A DNA stretch of 64,000 bases from Pohlia nutans. Lineage: Eukaryota > Streptophyta > Bryopsida > Bryales > Mniaceae. The DNA lies in the NCBI GenBank assembly GCA_022496805.1, contig CM040088.1, positions 42,125,436 through 42,189,435 on the forward strand, read 5' to 3'. Of the stretch, positions 38,070 to 50,177 are shown piece after piece (within the stretch, counting starts at the first letter, position 1; every line of letters begins with the position of its first letter). The position numbers and the translations under genes are program-made. The notes beneath the pieces are model-generated. The model had not been told where the DNA came from. It ran no database searches and saw only the letters and a list, made by a program, of their open reading frames with translations.

Positions 38070-39626
38070 TCACTGCAACCCGAACAAAATCCGGCTAGCT
38101 CGCCGCCGAAGGTCCTGCTGATCCGGCACAATACCATCGTTCCCTGCCAACACGTTGTACTTATCCTTCCGCGTCAAATTCGTGCACTTGAAACCCAAAG
38201 AATTCGCCAGCACGCGCTGAATGTAGTTTGCCACTTCGTGACTCGTCTTGCCGCCGTTGCATGTCAACTGCGGTGGCAACTGGTCCAGAAACGTCACCTC
38301 GTACTTGGGGCAGGGGTTCATGAAAAAGAAGAACGGGTCCATACCTTTCCATCCCCGCGCACTCGTCCCATGAAACATCGTAATCTTGATATTCATCGTC
38401 ACAGGCACAATCTGATCTGTCAACTCCGCGAACAACGAACTGAAACGAAGCAGAAACGGCTCCCGGCACGTCGTTCCTTCAGGACACACAACCAGGTCAC
38501 CTTCTTCAAGTAACGTTGCCATGGTACTCGCATCTCTATCCCTGCAACGCGTGAGACGTACAGTTCGTATCGGCGCCAGAACTTCAGACAGCCGACTAAT
38601 GCTGTACGTTACAGCAGTCACTTTGCGTCGCACGGCAATAGACAGAAAGATGGGGTCGAGGAGAGTTCGATGCGAGCACACAAACAGAACGCCGCGTTTC
38701 TTGCTGCGAACTGGGCAAGTTGGAGGAATACCCCGGACGCGAACTGTTACGCCCAGCATAGCCTCCAGTGGCAACGCCCACCACATCGGCAGCATGATAC
38801 CAATGAACATTCTTATCACAGCGAGCACGAACCCAATGGGACACCAGAGCATAACAATAAGCGACATGAGCGGCGTGGGGCGGCAAACCAGTCGCCCGTC
38901 GTGGAAGATCAGCGGCTTCAAATACTCTTGCTTGGTCACAGCCTCCACTTCCTTGTAGCTCGGCACAAAGTAGGCTTCTTTACAAAGGTCCATAAACGGA
39001 AAGTCACTGGGGCGGTCACCGAGACCCACGTCGGGTTGATCCGGTCCGAAGTACTTCTTCACAGCGCGTTCTTTATTCGCCCCAACTAGCACTCCAGGTC
39101 CCGTGACGAACCCCGTCGCGTACCCACCGGCCGTAACCTGCAGTTCAGTTCCCATCACGGCCTCCACATCTAAATACTCCTTCAGGAAGGGCTCCACCAT
39201 GATGCGCGGATTCGCCGTGACAACATACCGCTTCCCGCAGGAGATGAAGACGCGGTAGCTGACTGAGTGCATGTCTTCGAGGTAGAATTTGGGCAGCACG
39301 CCGCGCGCTACGGACTCGATGACGGAGGCTTTTAGGCCTGCCAGGGAGACGAAGATGAGCATCTTGATACCTGCAGCCTCGGAGACGAAGTTGTACACGA
39401 GCCAGATGAGGGGGGAGACGAGCAGCAGAATGATGGAGCGGATGGGACTGCCAGCTTCAAACGCAATGAGCATGAAGTAGGGAAATGAGCTGCGTGAGCG
39501 GATTAGTGTCCCGTCCAAGTCCGACACAATGCTCTGCGTGGAACGCCCTTCTACTCTGCATTCTTCAACCTCTGGAAAGTTTTCGCTGCAGAAGAAACTC
39601 GGGTTCGGCTCCAGCGCCTTCTCCAT
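38070..39626 (-). CDS. GPAT6-like: glycerol-3-phosphate acyltransferase, GPAT4/6/8 type
   Basis: An ER-membrane sn-2 acyltransferase that makes 2-monoacylglycerol precursors for cutin. The only in-frame start with ATG is at 39626 (518 aa, near the family's 500); the frame is open to 39716 but begins there with TTG after a stop. The N-terminal HAD-type phosphatase half has motif I SDLDGT (Asp36, Asp38) and motif III GDRPSD (about 203-208). These residues are retained in the cutin-type enzymes and lost in the suberin-type GPAT5/7. The acyltransferase half has block I HRTLLD (319-324), block [14 protein letters not shown], block [14 protein letters not shown] (about 381-391) and block [10 protein letters not shown]. 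Hydrophobic segments at about 60-100 and 253-285 suit membrane anchoring. It is intronless as read. Plant relatives usually carry introns, so either an early lineage or an upstream exon is possible. I am sure of the family and less sure of the paralogue. Confidence 0.95.
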   Translation of the reverse strand: MEKALEPNPSFFCSENFPEVEECRVEGRSTQSIVSDLDGTLIRSRSSFPYFMLIAFEAGSPIRSIILLLVSPLIWLVYNFVSEAAGIKMLIFVSLAGLKASVIESVARGVLPKFYLEDMHSVSYRVFISCGKRYVVTANPRIMVEPFLKEYLDVEAVMGTELQVTAGGYATGFVTGPGVLVGANKERAVKKYFGPDQPDVGLGDRPSDFPFMDLCKEAYFVPSYKEVEAVTKQEYLKPLIFHDGRLVCRPTPLMSLIVMLWCPIGFVLAVIRMFIGIMLPMWWALPLEAMLGVTVRVRGIPPTCPVRSKKRGVLFVCSHRTLLDPIFLSIAVRRKVTAVTYSISRLSEVLAPIRTVRLTRCRDRDASTMATLLEEGDLVVCPEGTTCREPFLLRFSSLFAELTDQIVPVTMNIKITMFHGTSARGWKGMDPFFFFMNPCPKYEVTFLDQLPPQLTCNGGKTSHEVANYIQRVLANSLGFKCTNLTRKDKYNVLAGNDGIVPDQQDLRRRASRILFGLQ

Positions 39627-40522
39627 AGCCGCTGGTGGCTTCCAGAAACCCGACGCCCACGTCTGGAATCGCGTCACCACAAACCGAACTGCTGAGAAGT
39701 CCTCCAGCTTGCTCAATCACCGGCCCCCGGCAACAGAAATTACTACGTATCAGTTCTAAACCATGCATCGATCAGCTGTGATCCATTCTTGACATCTAGA
39801 ATTCGATACTACGATAGGACATTTAGAGCTAGCTACAGTCGTGAAGTAAGTTTCCAGATTGAAGAGAGGTGATAAGGAGAAGGTGTGACGAGACTGGGGT
39901 GCTGCATATATGAATGAAGTTGATCAGCTGTAATGACCAAGCTAGGTCGGCAAGGTGACGAAGCGCAGTTAAGCTAGCCAGGTTCTCAGTTCTCGATGAT
40001 CGGCAGCTGGTCCGGGCCGGTCAGGGTACGTTGCATTCACGAGGAGTGGATATTGAATTGCGTTAATGGCCACTCGTTCCTGGTGAGAACTGGCTGAGCT
40101 AAGTTGTAATATATTGATTTACTGCTGCCGTGTTCTCACTGTTGATGGTTCCGCGTTCAATTGACTTCCCTATCTTGCTGTAAGTTAGTTTGCTGTGACG
40201 CTGGCACCTGTCTCTGGTAATTGTCCCAGGTGACGCAAGCTTGTACATTAATTCTGAGGTGAAACTGAACTCTGTGTGCAGGTTTGATTTTGAACATGAC
40301 ATTCTTCTCGCCCCTTCAAGGCTTCAAGCCCAAGCTCCAAGCCTACAAGTCCTCTTCATCCAATTGATCTAATTCATTGAGGGAGCTTCCTTCGCAGAAG
40401 TTAATACCATGCAATATATCATGCTCCGGAAAGCTAGCATAGCATTCTTGCAGTTACACTTTCTTGAACTGCCTTGGCTTGGTCCGTCTCCTACATAAAA
40501 ATCTTGAATCAAAGATTGACAA
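39627..40522 (-). promoter_or_regulatory. upstream region of the GPAT gene
   Basis: Read on the minus strand, a TATATG-like motif lies near 39906-39912, about 280 bp before the ATG. No other gene is seen. An additional 5' exon cannot be excluded. Confidence 0.4.
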
Positions 40523-40683
40523 TAGAGACATTATTTCATACATGCTACTATAGAGATATTATTCCATACATGCTACTATAGAGACATTATTCCATACATG
40601 CTACTATAGAGACATTATTCCATACATGCTACTATAGAGACATTATTTCATACATGCTACTATAGAGTCATTATTTCATAAAT
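40523..40683. repeat. 28-bp minisatellite, about 5.8 units
   Basis: The unit TAGAGACATTATTYCATACA-TGCTACTA is repeated head to tail at 40523, 40551, 40579, 40607, 40635 and 40663, with one or two changes per unit. There are no spacers, so it is a tandem repeat and not a CRISPR-like array. Confidence 0.95.
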
Positions 40684-40872
40684 GAGTCTCGGGAGTGGTA
40701 GCTGCATTTTGGCTACTATTGAATGTTGTTACTACAGTAAGATTTTCCCCTTTTAGAAATCACACTTTAGCAAACTTTCATGAAAATAAAACAATTTACA
40801 TTCATGAATTTTTAATAAATCCCTTACCTATAGTAGGATTTTAATTTTTTTTTAAAGCCAATTTTATTAACG

Positions 40873-41085
40873 TAGTCGGTTGTCAAGATCGGCAAAAAAT
40901 AATTATAAAAAGAGAAGTTGCCCAAATCTTTAGGATTTTTTTTCAAAAACAATCTATTTTGTATGGTGAAAAAGAGAATCTTCAAGAATATCCATAGATT
41001 TTGACATTTTTTGAAAAGTACTCTTCCAGAAAAAATTAATTTTTTGGCATGACCTGCTGACCTTGATGGCCAGGTATATACGGTA
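40873..41085. mobile_element. MITE family M copy
   Basis: From GTAGTCGGTTGTCAAGATCG to about CTGACCTTGATGGCC. It shares GGTGAAAAAGAGAATCTTCA and the flanking AATAATTAT with the copies at 31137 and 58357. The ends are imperfect inverses. Confidence 0.65.
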
Positions 41086-41570
41086 CTTAATGTTTTTGGT
41101 TTATCAAACTTTCTAAACTTGAATTAATAGCTCGATGAGCAAGTACCAACCTGCTATTGGACGATGGGAACAATGAGCTTTCACAATCCGAATGCATGTG
41201 CCATATCGCGTAAAACTACCCCCAAACAGACTGATCTCAGAGCCAGGAATTCTGCAATGGATTTGACATGCATATGCGGAGTCACTGTAGGAGCGGGCGT
41301 CTAGTCCTGTTCATGGAGGGTGAGGTGGAGATGGACTTCGGTTTTTTTTTTTTTCCTTGTGCAATGACATCAGGGTCAACACACCTACCTTCCACGGAAA
41401 AAAATATTCAAAATCAATCAGGGTCATTAAACCTACCTTTTGAGGAAAAAAAGACATTCAATTTAATGAATCAGGGTCATTAGTGGTACCACCAACTTTC
41501 ATTCATCACCAAACCGACTCTTGCAGTTTTGAAAAAACACTCTAATTGTGGAAAGTAATGACTAAGTTAA

Positions 41571-42149
41571 CCCCTAAACGTCCCAGGGTATCCCTAGAAT
41601 TGACAGTTTGAGAAAAATCATTATAAGATGCTATTTAGAAGAATATTTCGGAATTGTTATACAAATGAAAGTTGTAGATATTGAAATTTAGGTTCCATCC
41701 GTACGGTTAGATTCACCTACGCCATCACTGATATTTTATTATAAAATTTCAAAGTTATAATTATAATTTCCTTCTAAATTTGATTACAAACAAAATATTG
41801 ATATTTTTTGAGTGAAATTTGTTGGAATGGATTTGAAATGAGATACTCTTGAAATGGTGATTTAAAAAAAAAATTGTGTTACTTCAATTTATGACCTCAT
41901 TTTAGCAAGCTCACTTTTGAACTAAAGTCAATGCAATTTTGGCTTGGTCAACTGCTTGACATACTTCCACATTTGTAATCTAAAACGAATATGTACGCTA
42001 GTAACACCAAATCCAACCGTTAGATAGGACAATAACTTCATAAAGTATTTTCAAAAAATTCAATGAGTTTCATCCATGAAGTAATGTGAGTGTAGTGTGA
42101 GTTGGAATTTGTTCATCGTCCAGAAACTGGACGCTGGGACGTTTAGGGG
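41571..42149 (+). mobile_element. TTAA-CCC element, family B copy B2
   Basis: 579 bp between TTAA 41567-41570 and TTAA 42150-42153. It starts CCCCTAAACGTCCCAGGG and ends with the hairpin GTCCAGAAACTGGAC then GCTGGGACGTTTAGGGG. The ends are a good 14-base inverted pair. Confidence 0.93.
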
Positions 42150-42153
42150 TTAA

Positions 42154-42210
42154 CCCTTAAACGTCCACATTATAGGTACCCGGTCAAACCTCTTCAATTC
42201 CTTCCATTTA

Positions 42211-42267
<57 letters not shown>

Positions 42268-42741
42268 AATGATATTTTTCTCATATGTAATTATTGTTAA
42301 ACCGGTTTATCCTGATGTTTTTCATAATTATGTAAATAAAATGGATTTTTATAAGATTTTTCAAACTTTTTTTCTTGTAAAAATCATTGTAATTACAAAA
42401 ATGCTTGAAATAGTATGAAATTTTTACAGAGAATGTAAATAATAGTGATGAAGAATAAGGTGTAGGTGGCATGCTTATTGAGCTTACATAAAAAGAAATT
42501 TGATAGAAAAACGCTTTTTGCAGTGAATTTTGGAATTTTAGGTTTTGAGTTTTTAAATGTTGTTAAACACACAAACTTATCAATTTTAAAGAATGATAAA
42601 TTGGATTGGGAAGTAGAAGATATCCTCCACACTTTCTCAGTTGAGATCATTTTCATTTGAAATTAGGAGCTAGGTGAAAATCAACGTTTGACTGAAAAGC
42701 GACCAAATGTGGCCCCACAGGGCTCCTTGCACTCTTAGGGG
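42154..42741 (-). mobile_element. TTAA-CCC element, family C copy C1
   Basis: 588 bp between the TTAA shared with B2 (42150-42153) and TTAA 42742-42745. It starts CCCTTAAACGTCCAC and ends CTTGCACTCTTAGGGG. It contains a (TA)n tract at about 42213-42264. Reverse orientation to C2 and C3. Minus-strand frames here are not genes. Confidence 0.9.
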
Positions 42742-42745
42742 TTAA

Positions 42746-43585
42746 GTTAACCCAAAATGTGCACCACTTTAGTCCGTATGATGCTTTCAATTGTCTTGCA
42801 TCTTTAAATATGTAAGAGAATCAAAATGCACAAGTTACTCTAAAAGGTTCCATACGTGTAACAAGTCTTACTATAATTTTAGGTTTGGTTTACTAAAATC
42901 GATCTCTAGTACTTTAGTGTTAAAAATCTTTCGGTTTGTGTGAATAAATTCTTAAGCTAAACTTTTTATTGGTGAGTTATGAAGGTACCAAAAAACATCA
43001 ACATGCGTGAAGTTTATATTGTGTCAATGCATTGGGGTCATAGTGGACGTGGACCTTGTCAATGTTGGAATTCAAATTGTATGCTTGTAGAAGTCACGAG
43101 ATAAGGTTAGTCAAGCTAGCCTTTCTACTTCAAATACAAACAATACAACCACACTCATTATATGAGCCTAGGAAATAGTCAATTGAGTAATCACAAACCA
43201 TCTTATAAAAATAGACCTAGACAAGATTTTTATCACATTTGTAAATCAAATACAATATCTTGATCTTAGAGGGTGGTTTCAGGGGCTCAATGTAATGAAG
43301 AATTATGAAACTTTGAGTTGAACTTTATAGCATATTAATATGAGTTTCATCTATTCATGTGAGTATCAAATGGTTTACAAAATTGCATGTAGAATATTCT
43401 TTCTGCTTAGACTGAAAGAGTCCAACCGTTTAAAAAAAAAAGAGGATAAAACCTCCTAGTTGGTAGACATTGGCTTTTCTTGTCTTTTGTTTTTCTTTCC
43501 TTTGAAAACGCTTGCCTAACGTTTGTAAAAATCTGCTTCAAAATCCTTGAAAATGAATTCTAATTAAATTCTTTTAGCGCAATTC
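42746..43585. other. AT-rich spacer, nothing recognised
   Basis: No gene, RNA or bounded element recognised. Confidence 0.4.
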
Positions 43586-43589
43586 TTAA

Positions 43590-44030
43590 CCCCTAACTAC
43601 TCATGCATTCATTTTTTGAACAATGCACAAATTTCATCCAATTTTTCTCATCCATCATGCACTTTTTGTAGTGTGGATTTTTTACTACAATTTTTATGAG
43701 AAGTTGGCTTCATGCATGTGAGAACCAATTAGAAAGGGGATGATTTGTGAAAATTTTATCCCTCGTTTCATGTTGCATTGATTCACCCAAAAATTCTAAA
43801 ATTTTAATTCAAAAGTGTTCAAAAGTGCTCTTGAAAAAGTCAACCCATAGGAATTAAGCAACCAAAAAATCTCCAAAAATCACAACATTTAGAGTATTAC
43901 ATTTCAACCCATCATGAAAAATTTCATCTACAAATTGTCGATATCTTGTTTGTAATCGAATTACAAAATAATTTTGAATTTACAAAATATTTTTTGAAAA
44001 ACGATTCATAAATATATAATCAAATGGACC
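43590..44030 (-). mobile_element. family B element, truncated
   Basis: TTAA at 43586-43589 followed by CCCCTAACTACTCATGC, then about 430 bp aligning with B1 on the opposite strand (GAAGTTGGCTTCATGCATG, CAAATCATCC-like). The far end is not found; similarity fades near 44030. Confidence 0.7.
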
Positions 44031-44536
44031 TTATTTTTCTATATGTGCTTTTTTCTTTTTATTTATATTATTATATTTTATTTTATTATTTTTATTAGTT
44101 TAAATTTTTTGACACAAATGTGCCGACCTTATGTGCCGACCTTGCCCTCCGCCTACGGTAGTAACTGTCCAGAATGGGCTAAACGTTGGCAATGGGCTCA
44201 TCTACCATATAAGTATGGCAGAGCAAGCAGTTGGTAGACATTATTTAGTTCAATGCAGACTTGCCTGTGGTTGGGTTCAACTGACTTCTCGCATCAATTC
44301 TACAAAATATTCTACACTTCACTATGCATAAAGAGAAATATAGAAACTACAAAATATGTGCACATGCATCAAGAGCCGCTGCATTTAGAAAAATGCTGGT
44401 GAGCATTGAAGCAATGTACACTTGCATTTATGTTGTTAGCTATGATCCACCTTAACCACTAAATCTGCAGTTGAATAGGTTCTACTACACTAATTAACTA
44501 TCATTTTTAATGAAAGAAATAAACTGCCATTCTTAA

Positions 44537-45341
44537 CCCTTAAAAGGGCTGATGGGGATGGTAAGGTTAGATGACCTATAACCACCAACTTAAGCTTGCT
44601 GACCTATTTTAGCGCTTCTATACGTGGTAAGAATTTTTTTACGGATTCAAAATAAGATTTCATGAATATTGCAATTGTCGCGACCATTTATTTCTTCATA
44701 TTGAAATTGCTACAAATTTTCAAAGTGGAAAGTAAGCCGTGACCCATTCCTCGACATACAAAACTCCCTACTTCCACACTAAGTTGTGCTAATGACCACT
44801 TGTGAAAGTACCATCACTGTGAGCACAAGAGACTAAAAACCGAGAGCTGTGAAAATTGAAAACTACTCTACTGATAACCAAAAGTCGAGTTGGCTGCAAC
44901 CTAAAACCACTACAACCAGCTGGAGATATGTTCACGACGTTTACATAACGTGACCAGCTAAAGATATGTTCACGACGCCGACCCATACTGGTGGCTTGAC
45001 TCACCAAAATCCGCTCCTTCCCTTCCCCAATTATAAACTGACTTCCCAAAAATTCTGGAAATGGGGTGAGTGGCTGGTGGTTTAGGGCCACATAAGACAA
45101 CCGATTATGGGGTTGGTGGTGGTAATAGGTTATCCAACCCTATATACGTTGGCGTATATTTGACATTTGTTGTAAATATAAAGTTCGAAATTGAGATCCC
45201 AATAACTCATTAAAATCATGTCGACATGAATTTTAACATCGCTTTTGATCTTAAACCCATAGGAGGTGTGGAACTATGCCAAATACAATGGAATATTAAT
45301 GTATAATACTGATCGGAAAGGGCTCTCTGGCCCTTTAAGGG
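44537..45341. mobile_element. TTAA-CCC element J1 carrying a nested element
   Basis: TTAA 44533-44536 then CCCTTAAAAGGGC, and at the far end GGCCCTTTAAGGG then TTAA 45342-45345. It is about 226 bp once the nested TTAA-GGTA type element at 44562-45141 is removed. Confidence 0.8.
44562..45141. mobile_element. TTAA-GGTA superfamily element nested in J1
   Basis: The left end TAAGGTTAGATGACCTATAA-CCACCAAC and the right end GTTGGTGGTGGTAATAGGTT are imperfect inverses. The interior TTTTCAAAGTGGAAAGTAAG matches 11142-11546. The 103-codon minus-strand frame here is a repeat artefact. Confidence 0.75.
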
Positions 45342-45351
45342 TTAACCCCGA

Positions 45352-45808
45352 AGAGCAAAACTCTAAACTCTAAACTCTGAATTGCACTCTAAAAGTCATC
45401 CAAAAATTGAGACCTCATCATGTAGTTTCCCACCAATATCACTCAATTAGACTCTAAAAATAGTAAGTGAGCCACTCACAAGTCACCACGTGTGGATTGT
45501 GCAATCATGATGTGGATCACACATGCATGAAGCTAACTTCCCAAATAATCTATAGCAAAAAATCCACACTACAAAAAGTGCATGACGGATGAGAAAATTT
45601 GGATGAAATTTGTAAATCGTTCAAAAAATGGACGCCTGGGCAATTAGGAGTTAAGAAGAGAAAATACACTATCTAGTTTGAGTGATTTTGGAGGCCTTGC
45701 ACTCGGTTACATTTTCCAGTGTCACAATACAAATAAATTGTTTACCAACTCATGCACATTCATTTTTCCAGAGCTAGAGAGCTATCCAGAGTGCTAGTGG
45801 AGATGCTC
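45352..45808 (-). mobile_element. Harbinger-type MITE with a TTAA-element fragment inside
   Basis: The right end GTGGAGATGCTC is followed by TAA (45809-45811); the left end GAGCAAAACTC is degenerate. Both flanks of the interior align inverted with the MITE at 7068-7378. The middle, about 45517-45650, is a family B fragment ending GGCAATTAGGAG then TTAA 45651-45654. This gives a relative age: the MITE came first. Confidence 0.75.
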
Positions 45809-45811
45809 TAA

Positions 45812-47160
45812 AGGACTAAGTTGACCAAAGATTCATGGTTTCAAAATGACACATTCAATCAATCATATTGTGGAAAATACAATTCATATGACATCAAATT
45901 TTATATCATCGGAATGAATTAAGCACAGATAAAAAACAAATAAATTTTGAATAAAAGGTAGTCCGCATAGAACCTAAGTAGTACTCAAAACTGCAAAAAG
46001 CCATGAGGTTCAAGCTGAACTTCATGGTCCATGAGGGGTTAATTAGAATCTTAGAATCATTATATTAACATTCTATAACACCTTCTGACACATTTTTTGA
46101 TAAATGTTTCTCGAAAGGCAAACAAAAGCTGAATGTCACTTACTTCTATTCATATTTTTTGAACTCTTGTAAAATCAGTTATGAACTTTTGAAGTTGGAA
46201 TAGCATAGGGATCTAAAAGCATCCTTACCTTGAAATGTTCACCATAGGTACATTGAAGAATCCATTATCTCATCATGTATTAGAAAATGTTCTTTGAACA
46301 GGGGTGGAATATGAGCCTACTAACTTCTTTTGGTATAAAGCACAAAGCTTTTATCCTTCTAAAAGTGACATTTCAATACACATTCATACAAAATAATTTT
46401 TATCCAAGATTCTTCGATGGATCATTTAAGTAGAGGATAATCTTTTATTTAACTTAGTTTATTTTTCATTTTTCATTTTTCATTTTTCATTTTTCATCTT
46501 TCATCTGTATGTTGCAAAACCAGCATTTTGAATTTTAATTATTTATTTAGTGCCAACCTTGCTATTAGTTGGACCATAGTAGTCACTCAAGGAACAAGTG
46601 ACCAACTTAAGATTAATTACTTAAGAAATAGTGTTCATCAATAGGTACACTAATTCACGGCGGCTTTTCTATTTTTTATAGGATTACAAAATAGTGTATC
46701 ATACACTAAATAAAATAAGTATTTTAGTCTTGATCAAATGAAAAAAATGTAAATATTTATTTTTAGACAAGTAAGAATTACAAATAAATAAAATGAAAAA
46801 AAAATCATAAACTTGTAAGCAAAGTTAAATTAGGCAAATTAGAAACCTTGACAATCTTTTACAAAAATATTTAGAGCATATAACCAAAAACATTTTAAAA
46901 ACAGAGTTATCCGAAAACATAAATGGTGCATGCATGAAGTTCAAGTGGAGTTTGCTCCCTATAATTACAATTTATGAGATGCATTGTTCATGAATAGTCT
47001 CTTGGTTGGGGGCTTGAATAGTCTTTAGGGTGAGGAAACTCTCTTTTGGCATTGGGGAGGCCACAAGTTCCATACCCCTCAACGGTGGAAGGCGTTACTT
47101 TAGATTCTTCTCCAACACACCATACATTAGTTTTGCAGCTTTTTTGAACTCAAAACAAGT
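45812..47160. other. AT-rich spacer
   Basis: The first 100 bp are the inverted relative of the transketolase intron repeat (CAATCAATCATATTGTGGAA). A (CATTTTT)n run lies near 46463-46495. A family-type end (GAGGGGTTAA) occurs near 46034 without a partner. No gene. Confidence 0.45.
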
Positions 47161-47164
47161 TTAA

Positions 47165-47705
47165 CCCCTAAGTGACCGATCAACCATTTTCTGGTCGCAG
47201 CCCAAACAACAGTGGCTGCCCATGGTCAGCAAATGACATTTTCCAAGTTTTGATATTTTGTCAAAATTGGGGGAAGAGATCATGTTCTAGTGCTATTTGA
47301 TACATTTCATTTGCAATATTGAGGTTCACTAAGGAATTTTTCAAAGACAAAGACCTCACTATTGTCTTAGTGTCATAAAACGTACTATTTCGGGAAACTA
47401 ATGATGTTCTCTCATTTGAAAATTTTGCTTTTAAAATTTTAGAATAGAATGTCTAGTTTTAACCAATCATACCAATTTCCAAATTCTAAAAATAGAATTT
47501 GTAATTTTGGTGAATTTTAAATGATAAATGCTTCTAAATTCATTAAATGAGTATCTAGAAGTATTTTTGGAAGTTTGACCATACGCATAATTACTAAACA
47601 TCATGCTTCTCATTTTCTCTTTTCGACCAAACTTCATCAAAGTTGCAGAAGTAACATTTTATAACACATCTAGGTTTTGCCCTTACCCCCTCTGTCATTT
47701 AGGGG
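47165..47705 (-). mobile_element. TTAA-CCC element H1
   Basis: 541 bp between TTAA 47161-47164 and TTAA 47706-47709. It starts CCCCTAAGTGACC and ends CTGTCATTTAGGGG. The conserved ATAAAATG motif is present near the right end in reverse (CATTTTATAACA), showing its orientation. Confidence 0.88.
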
Positions 47706-47786
47706 TTAAGGTAAGTTCAACAAGAGTTTCCACTTTGAAACACTCTTTTCAGTTAACTATAGTGTTTCAAAAAAGTGCTAAAATTT

Positions 47787-47923
47787 ATTGTCTCTGTCCC
47801 ACCAGGGGAGAGACTACGGAAACGCTTCGTTTTTAAGGAGTTACATGGCTGAACGGTACAAACGTGTAAAAGTAAATCTAGGGTAAATACGAAGGCAGAG
47901 ACTACGCTACTAGCTGCTTGTTT
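47787..47923 (-). repeat. dispersed unit X2 (partner of X1)
   Basis: 137 bp closely matching 28801-28940, with phrases CACCAGGGGAGAGACTACG and GTAAAAGTAAATCTAGGGTA. On the minus strand it ends CAGAGACAATAAA. Possible short retroposon. Confidence 0.65.
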
Positions 47924-48334
47924 ATACATTTTTCAACCAGAAGAAAAATTCCGGTCCCTTTTTTTTGGGAGACTTGAATGAATTCAAACATAAATTAAAA
48001 TTATTTGTTCAAGATTCCATGGCAAAATCCCTATGACAACATTTTCACATCATGGGTATGGGTACCTCCTTGGGGAGACTTTCACCTCACAGAGAAACAG
48101 GTGGTCAGTAATGCTCTGAAGAGTGAGGGGTAGGTGGGTAAGTTATTATACAATGAAATACACTCACACCACTCCATCATGAAGGATACAAGTTTGGGCA
48201 TGTGCCATGTGGCAAATTTTGATTGATTCATGCTTCTTAACCAAAGAAGCCCACCCCTATGGCCGCTGCTGTACTGTACAGTACAGAACAGTTATACACA
48301 GTGAAGTTTTTTTCAATTTTCCCCAGGTAGCACT

Positions 48335-48449
48335 ATACTTGGGTCAGTGATACTTGGGTCAGCGATACTTGGGTCAGCGATACTTGGGTCAGTGATACTT
48401 GAGTCAGTGATACTTGAGTCAGTGATACTTGGGTCAGCAATACTTGGTG
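48335..48449. repeat. 15-bp minisatellite
   Basis: About seven head-to-tail copies of ACTTGGGTCAGTGAT with G/A and T/C variants, ending in a decayed ACTTGGTGAT. Confidence 0.95.
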
Positions 48450-48639
48450 ATACCATGATGATACTTGGGTAATATTTAGGCAAAATTTGGCTACATGCTT
48501 ACATTTTTCCTAAGTATTTGGCTATTCTTCCTTTCATATGTTTAAAAATCCTTCATTAAAAATTGCCTGCTATATTTCAAGTGTAGCAATTGAGCTATTT
48601 TTAGTTGGAAAAAATCATTCACAAAGAATTAATAAGCTC

Positions 48640-48800
48640 AGTATGATTTTTTTTTTAATTTTAATTTTAATTTTTTTTTTGGGGGGGGGGGGACGCCGGG
48701 ACTTACTCTAAGCTAAAAAGGCAAAAGAGGGGGAGAGGGAGGGAAAAAAGGAAAAAGGAGGGGGAGGAGGAAAAAAGAAAAAAGAAAAGAATTGAGCATT
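48640..48800. repeat. homopolymer and polypurine tract
   Basis: T-runs, then a G12 run (about 48680-48692), then a roughly 70-base purine-only (A/G) stretch at about 48720-48790. Low-complexity sequence that may form triplex or quadruplex structure. Confidence 0.85.
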
Positions 48801-48833
48801 GAGATCTCCTCGACCGTGCATCCGCCGGTCACG

Positions 48834-49130
48834 TTCTTGGTATCGTCGGAAAACTCTCAACGAGGAGAGGTGCACCAAAGCCGTTTCATCGCTTTTAGAG
48901 GTACATTGTGAGAGTTATGGATTTTTTAGTGATTTTTGACATCATAAATTGAATTAAATTATGAGAAATGAAACTTGGGAGTTTTTGATGTTATTCTTGG
49001 CATCGCCAGAAAACTCTCGATGAGTAAGGGTGCACCAAAATCATTTCATAACTTTTGAACCTACGGTGTAAAAGTTATGGATTCTTAATCAAATTTCCTC
49101 ACCATAAATTGAATTAAATTATAGATAAAT
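48834..49130. repeat. two-copy tandem repeat, 160-bp period
   Basis: The unit beginning TTCTTGGTATCGTCGGAAAA (48834) is repeated from 48994 as TTCTTGGCATCGCCAGAAAA, with matching ACTCTC, GGTGCACCAAA and AAAGTTATGGATT segments. No open frame. Confidence 0.8.
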
Positions 49131-50177
49131 GAATCTAAAAAAAAAGAGAAAAAAAGCATGGGTTAATCATTGGGTCGACATTACATGGCCGCAGTAGTTG
49201 TTGTCTATAAGTCAAACAGAAGAAAATTACACTGACCTTTAATTTAAAAAAGACAACAACAAGAAAAACTATGTATCTAAGGTGATTTAAAAAAATTGAC
49301 TTTATAAATGAAATAATTTTTTTGTAAATTGATCTTGAATAGGATTTTAAATTATTAAAATTTAACTTTCTAGAATAATATTGCATTGTATATATTTCAA
49401 TTTGATGGTAAATATTATAGTTTATTAAACTTTTGTTATTATTATTTTTATCATTTTAACTTTGATTTCTTTTTTAAGGTTTTAGGGTATTCTAAAAACA
49501 AGAATAAAATATCAAATTATTTAGCATTATTGGAAAATAATCTTTCGATAATGATAAATTGATTGTAAATTCTATATAATAAATGAGATAATCTAAATTG
49601 AATCAAAAATAAATGAAATAATGTAGTAAATCGAAAAATATACAAAATGATTACAATAAGATTTTTCTTTTTATTTGTACAAAGAAATATGTGTTGAATT
49701 TGGAGCTACGAATAAAAATGAAAACTGATATTTTGTAAAATTCATCAATATGACAATTTGAATCTTCATATCATAATAGTTTTTCATATGTGATAAAATC
49801 TATATACCAGTATTGAATGAAATACACATAAATAGAATATGAGATAAGAACTTGCAAGCCCATGTGAATTCTCACTACACCATATTTTCAGTAGATTTTG
49901 GTGCACAATTGAGCATAGAAAATGATCTTATTTCGAAATGTTTTCAACTGAGAAAAGTTAGGAGGCTAAGTCATCTTCCACCTCCAAAAAGAATTTTGTG
50001 ATTTGAAGTTTTTATGAATGAGATATGGACAAATTTCAGTAAGGTAGTGAAGAATGTGCATGAGTTGAATAATAAGAAAATGTGTTGTGATCAGACTTTC
50101 GAGGCTCAATTGTGCATAGTAGACTAACTGATTTGGAGTTTTTATGCTTAAGTTATGCACATTTTTGTAAAGGAGTT
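49131..50177. other. AT-rich spacer, nothing recognised
   Basis: Very AT-rich; no element borders or gene found. Confidence 0.4.

Noticed and set aside
38521..39089. Plus-strand frames of 145 and 139 codons
   Set aside because: Antisense of the GPAT coding sequence.
40523..40683. Regular 28-base repeats suggesting a CRISPR-like array
   Set aside because: Units are contiguous with no spacers, and this is eukaryotic DNA; it is a minisatellite.
45358..45386. AAACTCT repeats resembling plant telomere sequence
   Set aside because: The unit is not CCCTAAA and only three to four copies occur inside a MITE end.
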